DNA of 64,000 nucleotides, from assembly GCF_015680705.1 (NCBI RefSeq), contig NZ_JADNYP010000009.1, forward strand, positions 1 through 64,000, given 5' to 3'. The position numbers were made by a program, and so were the translations under genes. The stretch comes from Pseudomonas fulva (GTDB lineage: Bacteria; Pseudomonadota; Gammaproteobacteria; Pseudomonadales; Pseudomonadaceae). Of the stretch, positions 26,415-36,213 are shown piece by piece (the stretch's first letter is position 1; every line of letters starts with the position of its first letter). The notes below the pieces were generated by a model. The model worked only from the letters and a program-made list of their open reading frames with translations. It was not told the origin of the DNA and searched no databases.

Positions 26415-28955
26415 ATGATGCATAGACCAGTCTGGCGGGCACTGGGCTCACTGACCCTGGCGGCCCTGGCTTGCCCCGCGGCCCAGGCGGCCTGCGACCT
26501 CAGCCCTGGCGAGGGCAACGACAGCTACCTGTGTGACAGCGGCACGGCGCAGGGGTTGATCGACACGGCCGGTGACAACGGCCTGACCTTGCCGGCCGGC
26601 GGCACTGGCGAGATCGCCGGCAACGTGGTCTTCGGCAGTGGCACCGACACGCTCGACATGGCCTCGGGGCGCATCGCCGGGAGCGTCAACCAAGGCGGCG
26701 GCATCGACGAGTTGCGCATGAGCGGCGGACTCATCGAAGGTGGCGTGAACCAGGGCGACGGCCTGGATCGCTTCTACATGAGCGGCGGGCGGATCGTCGG
26801 CACCTTCGACAGCGGGGACTACGCCGAAATGGACGGTGGGCAGATCGGCAGCGTCAACATGCGGCTGGACGAAAACACCTTCATCATGCGTGGCGGCCTC
26901 ATCGAGCGCAACTTGATCGCGGCATTCGACCGGGACCATATCGAGATCTTCGACGGTAGCATCGGCGGCAACATCAGTGTCAGCGGCGGCGATGACCAGG
27001 TGCTGGTCCACGGCGGCAGCATTGGTGGCGACGTGCTCCTGAGCGTTGGCCAGGATCGCTTCACCTGGGACGGCGGCAGCATCGCCGGCACGGTCGACCT
27101 GGGCCCGGGCGACGACACGGCCCTGCTCGGTGGCCTGGCTGGCGAAACGCTGGTGAACCCCATCGACGGTGGGTTGGGCACCGACAGCCTGACCTTCAGC
27201 GCCAGCCAGCCAACCAGCGGCGCGCTGTATCGCCAGTTCGAGCACATCGGCCTGAGCAATGCCAGCCGCCTGGAGCTGGACGATACGTTGGTCCTCGGCG
27301 ATGCCGAAAGCGGCACCGGGACGCTGGACATCGATGCCAGCAGCCGCCTGCACTCGCGACAGGGCAGCCTCGCGCCGTTCGCCCCAGGCCAGCGCGCCGG
27401 GCTGGTCAATGCCGGCACCCTCGACCTGCGCGGTGGCGGCGATGCCCAGGGCCGCCTGACCGTCACCGGTGACTACACCGGCAACGGGGGCACCTTGCAG
27501 GTGAACAGCGTGCTGGCGGGCGACGATGCGCCTTCCGATCGGCTAGTGGTGAGCCAAGGCAGCATCAGCGGCACGACCAACCTGCAGGTGAGCAATCTTG
27601 CTGGTGCCGGGGCCGTCACCGTGGCCAATGGCATCCAGGTGGTCGAAGCCCGCGAAGGCACCACCAGCACCGCCAGCGCGTTCGTGCAGACCCAGGTGCT
27701 CTCGGTGGGGGCCTACGATTACCGCCTGTTCAAGGGCGGCGTCACCCCTGGCAGCGAAAACAGCTGGTACTTGCGCTCGACCCTGGTGGCCGCCCCGGTG
27801 CCGCCGGCCCCCACCGAACCGCCAGTGACGCCGCCTACTGAACCACAACCTGCTCCGGCGCCCGAACCCAGCCCCGCGCCCACGCCAGAACCTGCACCTG
27901 CACCGGAGCCAGCCCCCACCCCGATCGCCCAGGCCCCCGTGGCCGCGCCAGCACCAGGCCAGGCAGACCTGCCTACCGCGATTTCGAGCCAAGCCGTGCC
28001 GCTGTACCGGCCCGAAGTCGCGGTCTACAGCGCGGCCCCGCGTGGCGCGGCGCTGATCGCGCGACAGACGCTGGGCAGCTTTCACCAGCGCCAGGGCGAC
28101 CAGCGTCTGCTCGACGGCCAAGGCAGCCTTCCCGCCAGCTGGGGCCAGGCCTACGGCGGCAACCTGCGCCAGCAATGGAGCGGGACGGTCAGCCCCGGCA
28201 TCGACGGCGAGCTGTACGGCTTCAAGGTTGGCCAGGACCTGTATGCCTTCGTCACCGGCGATTACCGCCAGCATGTCGGCCTGTATGTCGGCAACGGCCG
28301 CCTGGAAGGCGACGTGAAAGGCTTCGCCTTGGGTCGGGAAGATCGACAGGTGGGCGACCTGCGCCTGGACGGCGACAGCGCCGGGCTGTACTGGACCCTG
28401 GTCACGCCCGGCGCCGGCTACCTCGATGCCGTGCTGCAATACACCGACCTCGACGGCCACGCACGTTCGCAGCGTGGCGACCGGATCGATCTCCACGGCC
28501 ACGCCTGGACCGCATCGCTGGAGGCCGGCTATCCGCTGGCGCTGTCGCAGCGCTGGACCATCGAGCCACAAGCGCAGGTCATCGCCCAGAAGCTGCAGCT
28601 CGACGGTAGCCGTGACCGCGTCTCGCGCATCGACTTCGACAGCCAGGTGGAAGCCACCGCGCGCGTCGGCGTGCGCCTGGAGGGCTTGTTCGTTCGCGAC
28701 GCCGGCAGCGCCGTGCAACCCTACGCCCAGCTGGATGTGCTGCACACCGGTGGCGGTCGCGATACCGTCGAGTTCGATGGTCGCGACCGGATCCGCACCG
28801 ATCATCGCAACACCGCGGCGCAGCTCGACGTTGGCGTGGTCGGGCAGGTCAGTCGCGAGCTGAGCGTACATGCTGGCATGCGCTACTCGACCAACCTGGA
28901 CGGACGAGCGCAAGAGCACGGTGGCGGCCAGCTGGGCGTGCGCTGGCGGTTCTGA
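26415..28955 (+). CDS. Type Va autotransporter with repetitive beta-helical passenger
   Basis: This 846-aa protein has a signal peptide (about 1-26, PAAQA). The passenger (about 27-480) is built of imperfect repeats around GGxIxGxV and GDGLDRF-like turns, which suggests a right-handed beta-helix. A Pro/Ala/Glu-rich linker (about 490-540) leads to a C-terminal autotransporter beta-barrel (about 580-846) ending in GVRWRF. The passenger repeats resemble pertactin-like and adhesin passengers. No protease or esterase catalytic motif is visible. Start is ATG 26415 or 26418, both after GGAGA. It is probably a surface adhesin. Confidence 0.85.
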   Translation: MMHRPVWRALGSLTLAALACPAAQAACDLSPGEGNDSYLCDSGTAQGLIDTAGDNGLTLPAGGTGEIAGNVVFGSGTDTLDMASGRIAGSVNQGGGIDELRMSGGLIEGGVNQGDGLDRFYMSGGRIVGTFDSGDYAEMDGGQIGSVNMRLDENTFIMRGGLIERNLIAAFDRDHIEIFDGSIGGNISVSGGDDQVLVHGGSIGGDVLLSVGQDRFTWDGGSIAGTVDLGPGDDTALLGGLAGETLVNPIDGGLGTDSLTFSASQPTSGALYRQFEHIGLSNASRLELDDTLVLGDAESGTGTLDIDASSRLHSRQGSLAPFAPGQRAGLVNAGTLDLRGGGDAQGRLTVTGDYTGNGGTLQVNSVLAGDDAPSDRLVVSQGSISGTTNLQVSNLAGAGAVTVANGIQVVEAREGTTSTASAFVQTQVLSVGAYDYRLFKGGVTPGSENSWYLRSTLVAAPVPPAPTEPPVTPPTEPQPAPAPEPSPAPTPEPAPAPEPAPTPIAQAPVAAPAPGQADLPTAISSQAVPLYRPEVAVYSAAPRGAALIARQTLGSFHQRQGDQRLLDGQGSLPASWGQAYGGNLRQQWSGTVSPGIDGELYGFKVGQDLYAFVTGDYRQHVGLYVGNGRLEGDVKGFALGREDRQVGDLRLDGDSAGLYWTLVTPGAGYLDAVLQYTDLDGHARSQRGDRIDLHGHAWTASLEAGYPLALSQRWTIEPQAQVIAQKLQLDGSRDRVSRIDFDSQVEATARVGVRLEGLFVRDAGSAVQPYAQLDVLHTGGGRDTVEFDGRDRIRTDHRNTAAQLDVGVVGQVSRELSVHAGMRYSTNLDGRAQEHGGGQLGVRWRF

Positions 28956-28982
28956 GGCGGTGGCGCAAGGCAGCCTGGGGCA

Positions 28983-29606
28983 TCAGCGCCGGGCTGCCAG
29001 CAACCCCAGGCCGGCGCAGCCCAGCAATGTCGCGCTCAGGCGGTTGAACAGGCGACGCGGACGCGGTCGGGCAAACCAGCGCTGCAGGTAGGCGCCCAGT
29101 GCGGAATACAGCGCAATGGCCAACCATTCCAGCAGCAGAAACCAGGCACCGAGCCAAAGAAACTGCTCGCCGACCGGGGTGATGCTGCCCACCGACACGA
29201 ACTGTGGCAGGAAAGCGGTGAAGATCAGGATTGCCTTGGGATTGCCAGCAGCCACCAGGAACTCCTGCCGTGCCAGGTAGCCCACACCTCGCGGCTGCTC
29301 GCTGGCCATGCGGTCCTGCGCCACTGGCGCGCGCCACAGTTGCCAGGCCAGGTGGAACAGGTAGGCGGCACCGAGCAGCTTGATCGCCAGGAACAGGTAC
29401 TCGCTGGTATGTAGCACCACGGCCAGGCCCATGGCCGCCAGGGCGATCATCCCGGCGAAGGCCAGCAGCCGGCCGCCGCCAGCCAGGCAGGCGGTGCGCA
29501 GGCCATGACGGCTGGCATTGTGCAGCGAGAGCAGGTTGTTCGGCCCCGGCGCCATGTTCAAGGCGAAGCAGGCAGGGATGAACAGCAACAGCGTGGTCAG
29601 TTCCAT
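28983..29606 (-). CDS. RhtB/LysE-family amino acid exporter
   Basis: This 207-aa inner-membrane protein has about six helices and the family signature NMAPGPNNLL near the N-terminus, with a GNPKAILIF block in the middle. I use ATG 29606 (MELTTLLLF) after GGAGAAGATC. It is divergent from the AraC-family regulator at 29738, which probably controls it. Members export homoserine, threonine, lysine or related compounds. The substrate is unknown. Confidence 0.85.
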   Translation of the reverse strand: MELTTLLLFIPACFALNMAPGPNNLLSLHNASRHGLRTACLAGGGRLLAFAGMIALAAMGLAVVLHTSEYLFLAIKLLGAAYLFHLAWQLWRAPVAQDRMASEQPRGVGYLARQEFLVAAGNPKAILIFTAFLPQFVSVGSITPVGEQFLWLGAWFLLLEWLAIALYSALGAYLQRWFARPRPRRLFNRLSATLLGCAGLGLLAARR

Positions 29607-29737
29607 GATCTTCTCCTTCCGAGCCTGCGAGTTCACCCGCCAAGCCCATCCAGGTCAAGCACAGTCCCATGCGAATTGACCGGTACAGCACCACTGGCGG
29701 TAGACTGCGCCTTCCCGTGAGCGATTTGCGATCTCCC

Positions 29738-30562
29738 ATGCCTCGACCACTCAGCGAATTCTGGCACGATCCCGCCCTGCCCTGGATCGAAAGCCGCCGC
29801 GCCTGCCACAGCCGGGCCTGCTATCGTCCCCATAGCCACCCGACCTTTTCCATCGGCGCGGTCGATGCCGGCTTCAGTCATTTCAGTGGTGCAGGCGCAG
29901 ACGTCGAACGGCTGGCGCCAGGCACCCTGGTGATGGTGCCGGCGCAACGGCTGCACGCCTGCAACCCCGCGCCGGGGCATGCCTGGAGCTATCAGATGCT
30001 GCACCTGGACGCAGCCTGGCTCACCGAGCTTCGACTGGAAAACGGCACCCGCGCCGGCGAGCCGGGCGCGCCTGCCAGGGTCACCCGGGACATCGACCTG
30101 TACCGGCAATTCTGTCGTCTCAACGCCACCTTGTTTTCCCAGACCTCGACAAGCGGCAAGGAAGCCGCGGTCATCGAGTTCATCGGCGATCACGATTTCT
30201 CGCAGCATCCGCCTCTGCCGGGCGCGCCTGCACCGCAGCTGAGCGCCCCGGCTCTGGACAGGTTGCTCGAACAGATCGCGCTGGTCGCGGAGCAAGAGCT
30301 GCCGTTGCAACACCTGGCGCACCAGGCCGGTCTTGGCCGCTACCAGCTGATCCGGGCGTTTCGCGCGGCAACCGGGTTCACGCCCCACGCCTATGTGCTC
30401 AATATCCGGATCAACCGAGCCCGCGATCTGTTGCGCCAAGGCATGGCGCTGGCCGAGATCGCCTGCCGACTGGGGTTCGCCGACCAGAGCCATTTCCAGC
30501 GGGTATTCAAGGCGCATGTCGGGGCGACGCCGGGGCACTACCGGGCCGCCGGCGCGCAATAA
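29738..30562 (+). CDS. AraC-family transcriptional regulator
   Basis: This 274-aa protein has an N-terminal cupin-type sensing domain (about 20-150, with HSHPTFSIG) and a C-terminal double HTH (about 185-274), including LAHQAGLGRYQLIRAF and IACRLGFADQSHFQRVFK. It lies between two RhtB/LysE exporter genes, divergent from one and upstream of the other, so it is likely to regulate one or both. The start at 29738 (MPRPLSEFW) is preferred over an upstream ATG that would add an unconserved Arg-rich tail. Confidence 0.85.
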   Translation: MPRPLSEFWHDPALPWIESRRACHSRACYRPHSHPTFSIGAVDAGFSHFSGAGADVERLAPGTLVMVPAQRLHACNPAPGHAWSYQMLHLDAAWLTELRLENGTRAGEPGAPARVTRDIDLYRQFCRLNATLFSQTSTSGKEAAVIEFIGDHDFSQHPPLPGAPAPQLSAPALDRLLEQIALVAEQELPLQHLAHQAGLGRYQLIRAFRAATGFTPHAYVLNIRINRARDLLRQGMALAEIACRLGFADQSHFQRVFKAHVGATPGHYRAAGAQ

Positions 30563-30627
30563 TCTTCAATACAGCCGGCCCAGGCAGGCGCCAGAATCGT
30601 GGCTTTGCACCTCGAGCACAGCCGCCC

Positions 30628-31260
30628 ATGGAACAGTTCCTGATCATCGCCCTTGCCCACTTTCTTGCCTTGTTGTCGCCTGGACCGGACTTCTTCCTGG
30701 TCGCCCGCACGTCGATCACCGCCGGCTGGCAGGTTGCCAGTGGCGCTTGCCTGGGCATCGCCATGGCCAACGGCCTGTTCATCGCCGCCGCCTTCGCCGG
30801 CTTCACCGTGCTCAAGCCGGGCAGCATCGTGTTCGTCGCCTTGCAGTTGGCCGGTTGCGCCTACCTGTTGTACATAGGCGTGTCGTTCCTGCGCCATGCC
30901 GGCAAGAGCAGGCTGGCGGTCGAAGAACCACGGGCGGCGGTTGGACGTGACTGGACACGCGCCTTCGGCATGGGCCTGCTGTCTGGGTTGCTCAATCCGA
31001 AGAACGCGCTGTTCTACGTCAGCCTGGCGAGCCTGGTCAGCGGCAGCCAGTCGAGCCTTGGCTGGAAGCTGGTCTATGGCATGTGGATGTTCGCGGTAGT
31101 CCTGGGCTGGGACCTGCTGGTGGCGATGGCGATCGGCAATCGCCGCGTGCTGCGCCGTTTCGAGCTGGCGCTGCCCTGGCTCGAGCGCGGCTCAGGCGCC
31201 ATGCTGCTGGCGCTGGGTGCCGGCGTGCTGGTTCATCTGGCACTCGAGATGACCGCTTGA
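30628..31260 (+). CDS. RhtB/LysE-family amino acid exporter, second copy
   Basis: This 210-aa membrane protein has LLSPGPDFFLVARTS near the N-terminus and LLNPKNALFYVSL in the middle, the diagnostic blocks of the RhtB/LysE family. It follows the AraC-family regulator by 65 nt in the same direction and may be co-transcribed with it. It is only distantly similar to the divergent exporter at 28983. Confidence 0.85.
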   Translation: MEQFLIIALAHFLALLSPGPDFFLVARTSITAGWQVASGACLGIAMANGLFIAAAFAGFTVLKPGSIVFVALQLAGCAYLLYIGVSFLRHAGKSRLAVEEPRAAVGRDWTRAFGMGLLSGLLNPKNALFYVSLASLVSGSQSSLGWKLVYGMWMFAVVLGWDLLVAMAIGNRRVLRRFELALPWLERGSGAMLLALGAGVLVHLALEMTA

Positions 31261-31388
31261 ACGCAGGCCCAGGCTGCACCCGGACAGATGACCGGTCCCT
31301 CGCGACAGTGAACCGCACGGGCCTCGCCCTGCTCTACAGTGTCGAGTTGCCGCGGTGTAGACGGCACAGAAGGTTGTCCGGAGGTCAC

Positions 31389-31901
31389 ATGCGTACTCCC
31401 CTGATGGCTGCCCTGCTGATGCTCGCAGGTGGCGCCAGTGTCGCCCAGGACCAGCCGGCCGCCCAGGTCGAGGTCCGCTTCGAGCAGCCACAAGACTATC
31501 GTGACGCTCGGCTCAGAGGCCCTGGCCCCGCACGCGGCGCCGACGCGGACGTGATCGAGGCCCTGACCAAGCATCTGCGGCAGCTGGGCCAACGCTACCT
31601 GACCCCAGGCCAGCGCCTGCGGATCGAAATCCGCGACATCGACCTGGCCGGGCGCTTCGAACCTTGGCATGGTCCGGGTTACGAGGTGCGCTTCATGCGC
31701 GACATCACCTGGCCAAGCATCGACCTCTACTACACCTTCGAGCAGCCTGGCCAAGCCTCCATCCAGGCCGCCGACCGTGTCAGCGACAAATCCTACCTGA
31801 GCAGGCCCGGGCGGCAGGCCAGCAGCGACCGGCTGTATGCTGAAAAAGCCATGCTCACCGACTGGTTCCGCCAGCGCTTCGCCAGCCCGCCTGCCTCCTG
31901 A
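31389..31901 (+). CDS. DUF3016 family exported protein
   Basis: This 170-aa protein has a signal peptide (about 1-19, GASVAQ), then a conserved soluble domain. Patterns include VEVRFEQPQDYRD, RIEIRDIDLAGRFEPW and RDITWPSIDLYYTFE, which I associate with DUF3016. It has no membrane segment after the signal, so it is periplasmic. The function is unknown. It stands alone between an exporter and a hydrolase gene. Confidence 0.7.
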   Translation: MRTPLMAALLMLAGGASVAQDQPAAQVEVRFEQPQDYRDARLRGPGPARGADADVIEALTKHLRQLGQRYLTPGQRLRIEIRDIDLAGRFEPWHGPGYEVRFMRDITWPSIDLYYTFEQPGQASIQAADRVSDKSYLSRPGRQASSDRLYAEKAMLTDWFRQRFASPPAS

Positions 31902-32045
31902 GCAGCCGAATCGTGTCGCTCGTCGCAATACTGGCCAAAAGCCAGGCCAGCGATCGATCCCTTGTGGACAGGCACTGGTGAAGGTCCGTGGCCAGGGGTA
32001 TGCTCGCCCCCTGGATCCTCCACTACCTGCCAGGGACGACTGACA

Positions 32046-32810
32046 ATGAAGATCTGCGCCGTACAAATGGCCTCGCTCAAGGGCGACGTGCAAGGCAACC
32101 TCGAGCGTCACCTGTGGTGGCTCGAACAGGCCAAGGCCCGAGGCGCCGAACTGGTGTCGTTCCCTGAGCTTTCGCTGACCGGCTATTACCCGAGCCTGGC
32201 CAGGCAGCTCTCCGCGCCGGCCGGCACGTCGCTGCTCGATCCCTTGCAGGCTGCCTGCGATGCGGCCGGCATCGCGGTTGCCGTGGGGTTGCCAGTGTCG
32301 AGCCTGCAGGGTGTGAAGATCGGCATGGCGATCCTGCGCGCGGGCCAGCCACGCCTGGCCTATGCCAAGCGACGCCTGCACGAGGACGAGATGCACTGGT
32401 TCGTGCCTGGCGATCAGCAACTGGTCTTCCAGGCAGGACCGCAGCAGATCGCCCCGGCCATCTGCCATGAGTCGATGTTCCTCAACCACGCCCAGCAAGC
32501 TCGCGCGCTGGGCGCGACGCTCTATCTGGTCAGCGTGGCCAAGACCACCAAGGGCGTGACCCAGGGTTTCGAACATTATCCGGAAGTGGCGCGGCGGCTG
32601 GAAATGCCGGTAGTACTGGCCAACTGTGTGGGAGCTGCCGAAGATTTCACCGGCGCTGGCCATTCGGCCGCCTGGGATGGCCGCGGGCAATTGCTGGCCC
32701 AGCTCGACGGCGAAAGCGAAGGCCTGGTGCTGATGGACCTGGCTACCGGGCACGCCGAGGCGCTCAGCTTGCGTGGCCCATGGAACCGGGACCAGCGCGC
32801 GCCTCGATGA
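32046..32810 (+). CDS. Carbon-nitrogen hydrolase (nitrilase superfamily)
   Basis: This 254-aa protein has the full Glu-Lys-Cys triad of the nitrilase fold: E41 in SFPELSLTG, K108 in YAKRRLHEDE and C140 in AICHES. It is a single-domain cytoplasmic amidase of the omega-amidase or aliphatic amidase type, and the substrate is not predictable. It converges with ogt, with only six nt between stops. Confidence 0.85.
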   Translation: MKICAVQMASLKGDVQGNLERHLWWLEQAKARGAELVSFPELSLTGYYPSLARQLSAPAGTSLLDPLQAACDAAGIAVAVGLPVSSLQGVKIGMAILRAGQPRLAYAKRRLHEDEMHWFVPGDQQLVFQAGPQQIAPAICHESMFLNHAQQARALGATLYLVSVAKTTKGVTQGFEHYPEVARRLEMPVVLANCVGAAEDFTGAGHSAAWDGRGQLLAQLDGESEGLVLMDLATGHAEALSLRGPWNRDQRAPR

Positions 32811-32816
32811 GCCGAG

Positions 32817-33323
32817 CTAGTCAGCGCCCAGTGCCAGCACTGCCTGCCGCCCTTCCAGGGTCAGCAGGAATGCCTTGGCCTGCAACCCGCCAGCGAAGCC
32901 GGTGAGCCCGCCCGAGGCGCCGATGACTCGGTGGCACGGTGCAATGATCGAGATCGGATTGCGCCCATTGGCAGCGCCGACGGCACGCACCGCCGTCGGG
33001 TTGCCGATCTGCCGGGCTATCTGCCCATAGCTGCGGGTTTCGCCGAACGGGATGTTCAGCAGCGCCTGCCAGACCTGACGCTGGAAAGTGGTGCCGGCGA
33101 AATCCAACGGCAGCTCGAAACGCTGCCGGGCCCCGGCGAAGTACTCGTCGAGCTGGCGTGCGGTTTCCAGCAGCAGCGGGTGCTCATCGTCGCGGTGCAA
33201 GTCGCCCAGCGCCACCCGGTTGGCCCGTTCGTGCTCCCAGAGCACCGCCGCCAGACAGTCCTGGCGCGCCACCAGGGTCAGGGTCCCGACCGGCGATGGC
33301 ATGTGGGTAAACGCATTGGACAT
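32817..33323 (-). CDS. ogt: Methylated-DNA-protein-cysteine methyltransferase
   Basis: This 168-aa suicide enzyme removes methyl groups from O6-methylguanine. It has the active-site PCHRVIGA motif (C130), the RAVGAANGRNP helix and FQRQVWQAL. Length matches Ogt rather than the larger Ada. The ATG at 33323 has a GGAGG site seven bases upstream. Confidence 0.92.
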   Translation of the reverse strand: MSNAFTHMPSPVGTLTLVARQDCLAAVLWEHERANRVALGDLHRDDEHPLLLETARQLDEYFAGARQRFELPLDFAGTTFQRQVWQALLNIPFGETRSYGQIARQIGNPTAVRAVGAANGRNPISIIAPCHRVIGASGGLTGFAGGLQAKAFLLTLEGRQAVLALGAD

Positions 33324-33403
33324 GAGACGCCTCCGGCCAGGACAAGGATCCGTTCACTCTAGCGCCGAGACGAGGCGCTGGCATCCGCTTTGTTGCGCTG
33401 AAT

Positions 33404-33433
33404 CGGCGGGGCGGTCAGACGCCCGCCCCGCCG
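33404..33433. terminator. Strong GC hairpin after ybiT and upstream of ogt
   Basis: GGCGGGGCGG and CCGCCCCGCC form a 10-11 bp stem with an 8-nt loop, seven nt beyond the YbiT stop. There is no T-tract, so it may act as an mRNA-stabilising or Rho-assisted terminator. Confidence 0.5.
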
Positions 33434-33439
33434 GACAGA

Positions 33440-35026
<1,587 letters not shown>

Positions 35027-35168
35027 GAGGGTGTCCTGCGGGGCTTTCAGAGGGGTGATTCGGGCCCAGCCAGAGGTTTGGGCCTATTTTGGGCCCAATT
35101 CTAACATACAAGCCCCTCATGCCCTCCCTCCTTTCGGCGTCCTGCCAACTCAATGCCCCTGCCAATTT

Positions 35169-35559
35169 CTAGAACAGCTGGCCCAGTGCTGATGGCTCCC
35201 AGCTGGTGATCACCAGTTCACCTGTGACCTCGGCCTTGCCGACCCGCTGGTTGGCCGTCGAGTAGCGGATGTCCAGCCGCTCCATGTGGAAGCCCTCGAA
35301 CGCCTGCCGGATGTCCGGATGATCGTTGATGCTGACCATGAGCTTCCCCTTACACCGGCGCATGAAGTCGGCCATCTCCTCGTACTGCTCGAACGGGAAG
35401 GACCCCATACCCTTCCGTCTGCCAATACGGCGGGTCCATGTAGAAGAACGTGTACGCTCGATCGTAGCGCTCGGCGCAGTCGAGCCAGGACAGGCTTTCG
35501 ATGCAAATACCGGCCAGACGCCGCCAAGCTGCTGAGAAGTTCTCCCCAATGTGCAGCAC
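35169..35559 (-). pseudogene. Frameshifted 3' remnant of a phage-type Dam DNA adenine methylase
   Basis: The first part reads FFYMDPPYWQTEGYG, the DPPY catalytic motif of D12-class adenine methylases. After an extra base near 35402 the other frame continues FPFEQYEEMADFMRR, then MVSINDHPDIRQAF and a terminal ELVITSWEP. The N-terminal SAM-binding half is missing. The order of motifs proves one gene split by a frameshift, so it is not functional. Confidence 0.8.
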
Positions 35560-35639
35560 GTTGACCGTGGGCGCCGTGATCGGTGCTTATACTGATCGTC
35601 TGCCGCTATGGCAACTGACATTACTACCAGTAGTCATGC

Positions 35640-35788
35640 TCGGCATGGGGCACGTCCAAGACCGAGAAGGTCAACGTCACTCTCCCGGGCTTCGTCATCC
35701 AGAAGATCGACCAATACGTGCCTGATCACAACGTAAAAGTCGATCATCGTGTCTGGCGGATGCAGCCATGGAAAAACTGGGACGCTAG
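35640..35788 (+). pseudogene. C-terminal remnant of a HicB-type antitoxin
   Basis: One frame reads KTEKVNVTLPGFVIQKIDQYV and DHNVK, the ribbon-helix-helix start of HicB antitoxins. A frameshift near 35740 leads to RSSCLADAAMEKLGR and a stop at 35788, which is the normal HicB C-terminus. No HicA toxin or N-terminal half is present. It is a decayed toxin-antitoxin piece. Confidence 0.7.
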
Positions 35789-35794
35789 AAGTGC

Positions 35795-35818
35795 AACCCC
35801 CGGCTCAACGGCCGGGGT
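35795..35818. terminator. GC hairpin after the hicB remnant
   Basis: AACCCCCGGC pairs with GCCGGGGTT around a short loop, seven nt after the hicB stop. It is probably the original terminator of that operon. A T-rich tract is weak (TTCGTCTGTGT). Confidence 0.5.
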
Positions 35819-35834
35819 TCGTCTGTGTCACGTC

Positions 35835-36089
35835 GCGTTGCAAGCTGGACACGCTGCTCAAGCAATGATCCAGTTCGTTGCCCAGCGCATGATGGAATTC
35901 GACGTCGAAGGGCTGTGTGGCGCCGGCTTCGATATCAAAAGCCTGACCGGCCAAACAGTTCGAAACGGCTACCGTGACCGCCTCTGGCAAACACGCGCGA
36001 GCGACGTAGACCTGAAGACCCAAGGCTGCGCCAAGGTAGCCACTTCCAGGCTTTCCGAGCCACGGCACACGGCCGAAAAGGCCATGACC
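35835..36089 (+). pseudogene. N-terminal remnant of an IS256-family (mutator) transposase
   Basis: The reading frame contains MEFDVEGLCGAGFD, NGYRDRLWQTRASDVDLK, then RLSEPRHTAEKA, which match the first 90 or so residues of IS256-type transposases. The rest of the transposase, including the DDE core, is absent, and so are terminal repeats. It is the third fragment in the 35169-36090 cluster of remnants. Confidence 0.75.
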
Positions 36090-36213
36090 AGCCAGCAAGA
36101 CCATCGCCGCGTAGCGTTCTGCAGGATGGGCTCGAAGCCAGCCATGGCCAATGGCCCGCGTGGCACCCCACGCCAGGCATCGCCAGGCCAAGTTCGGCCC
36201 CAACCTTGCGCAG

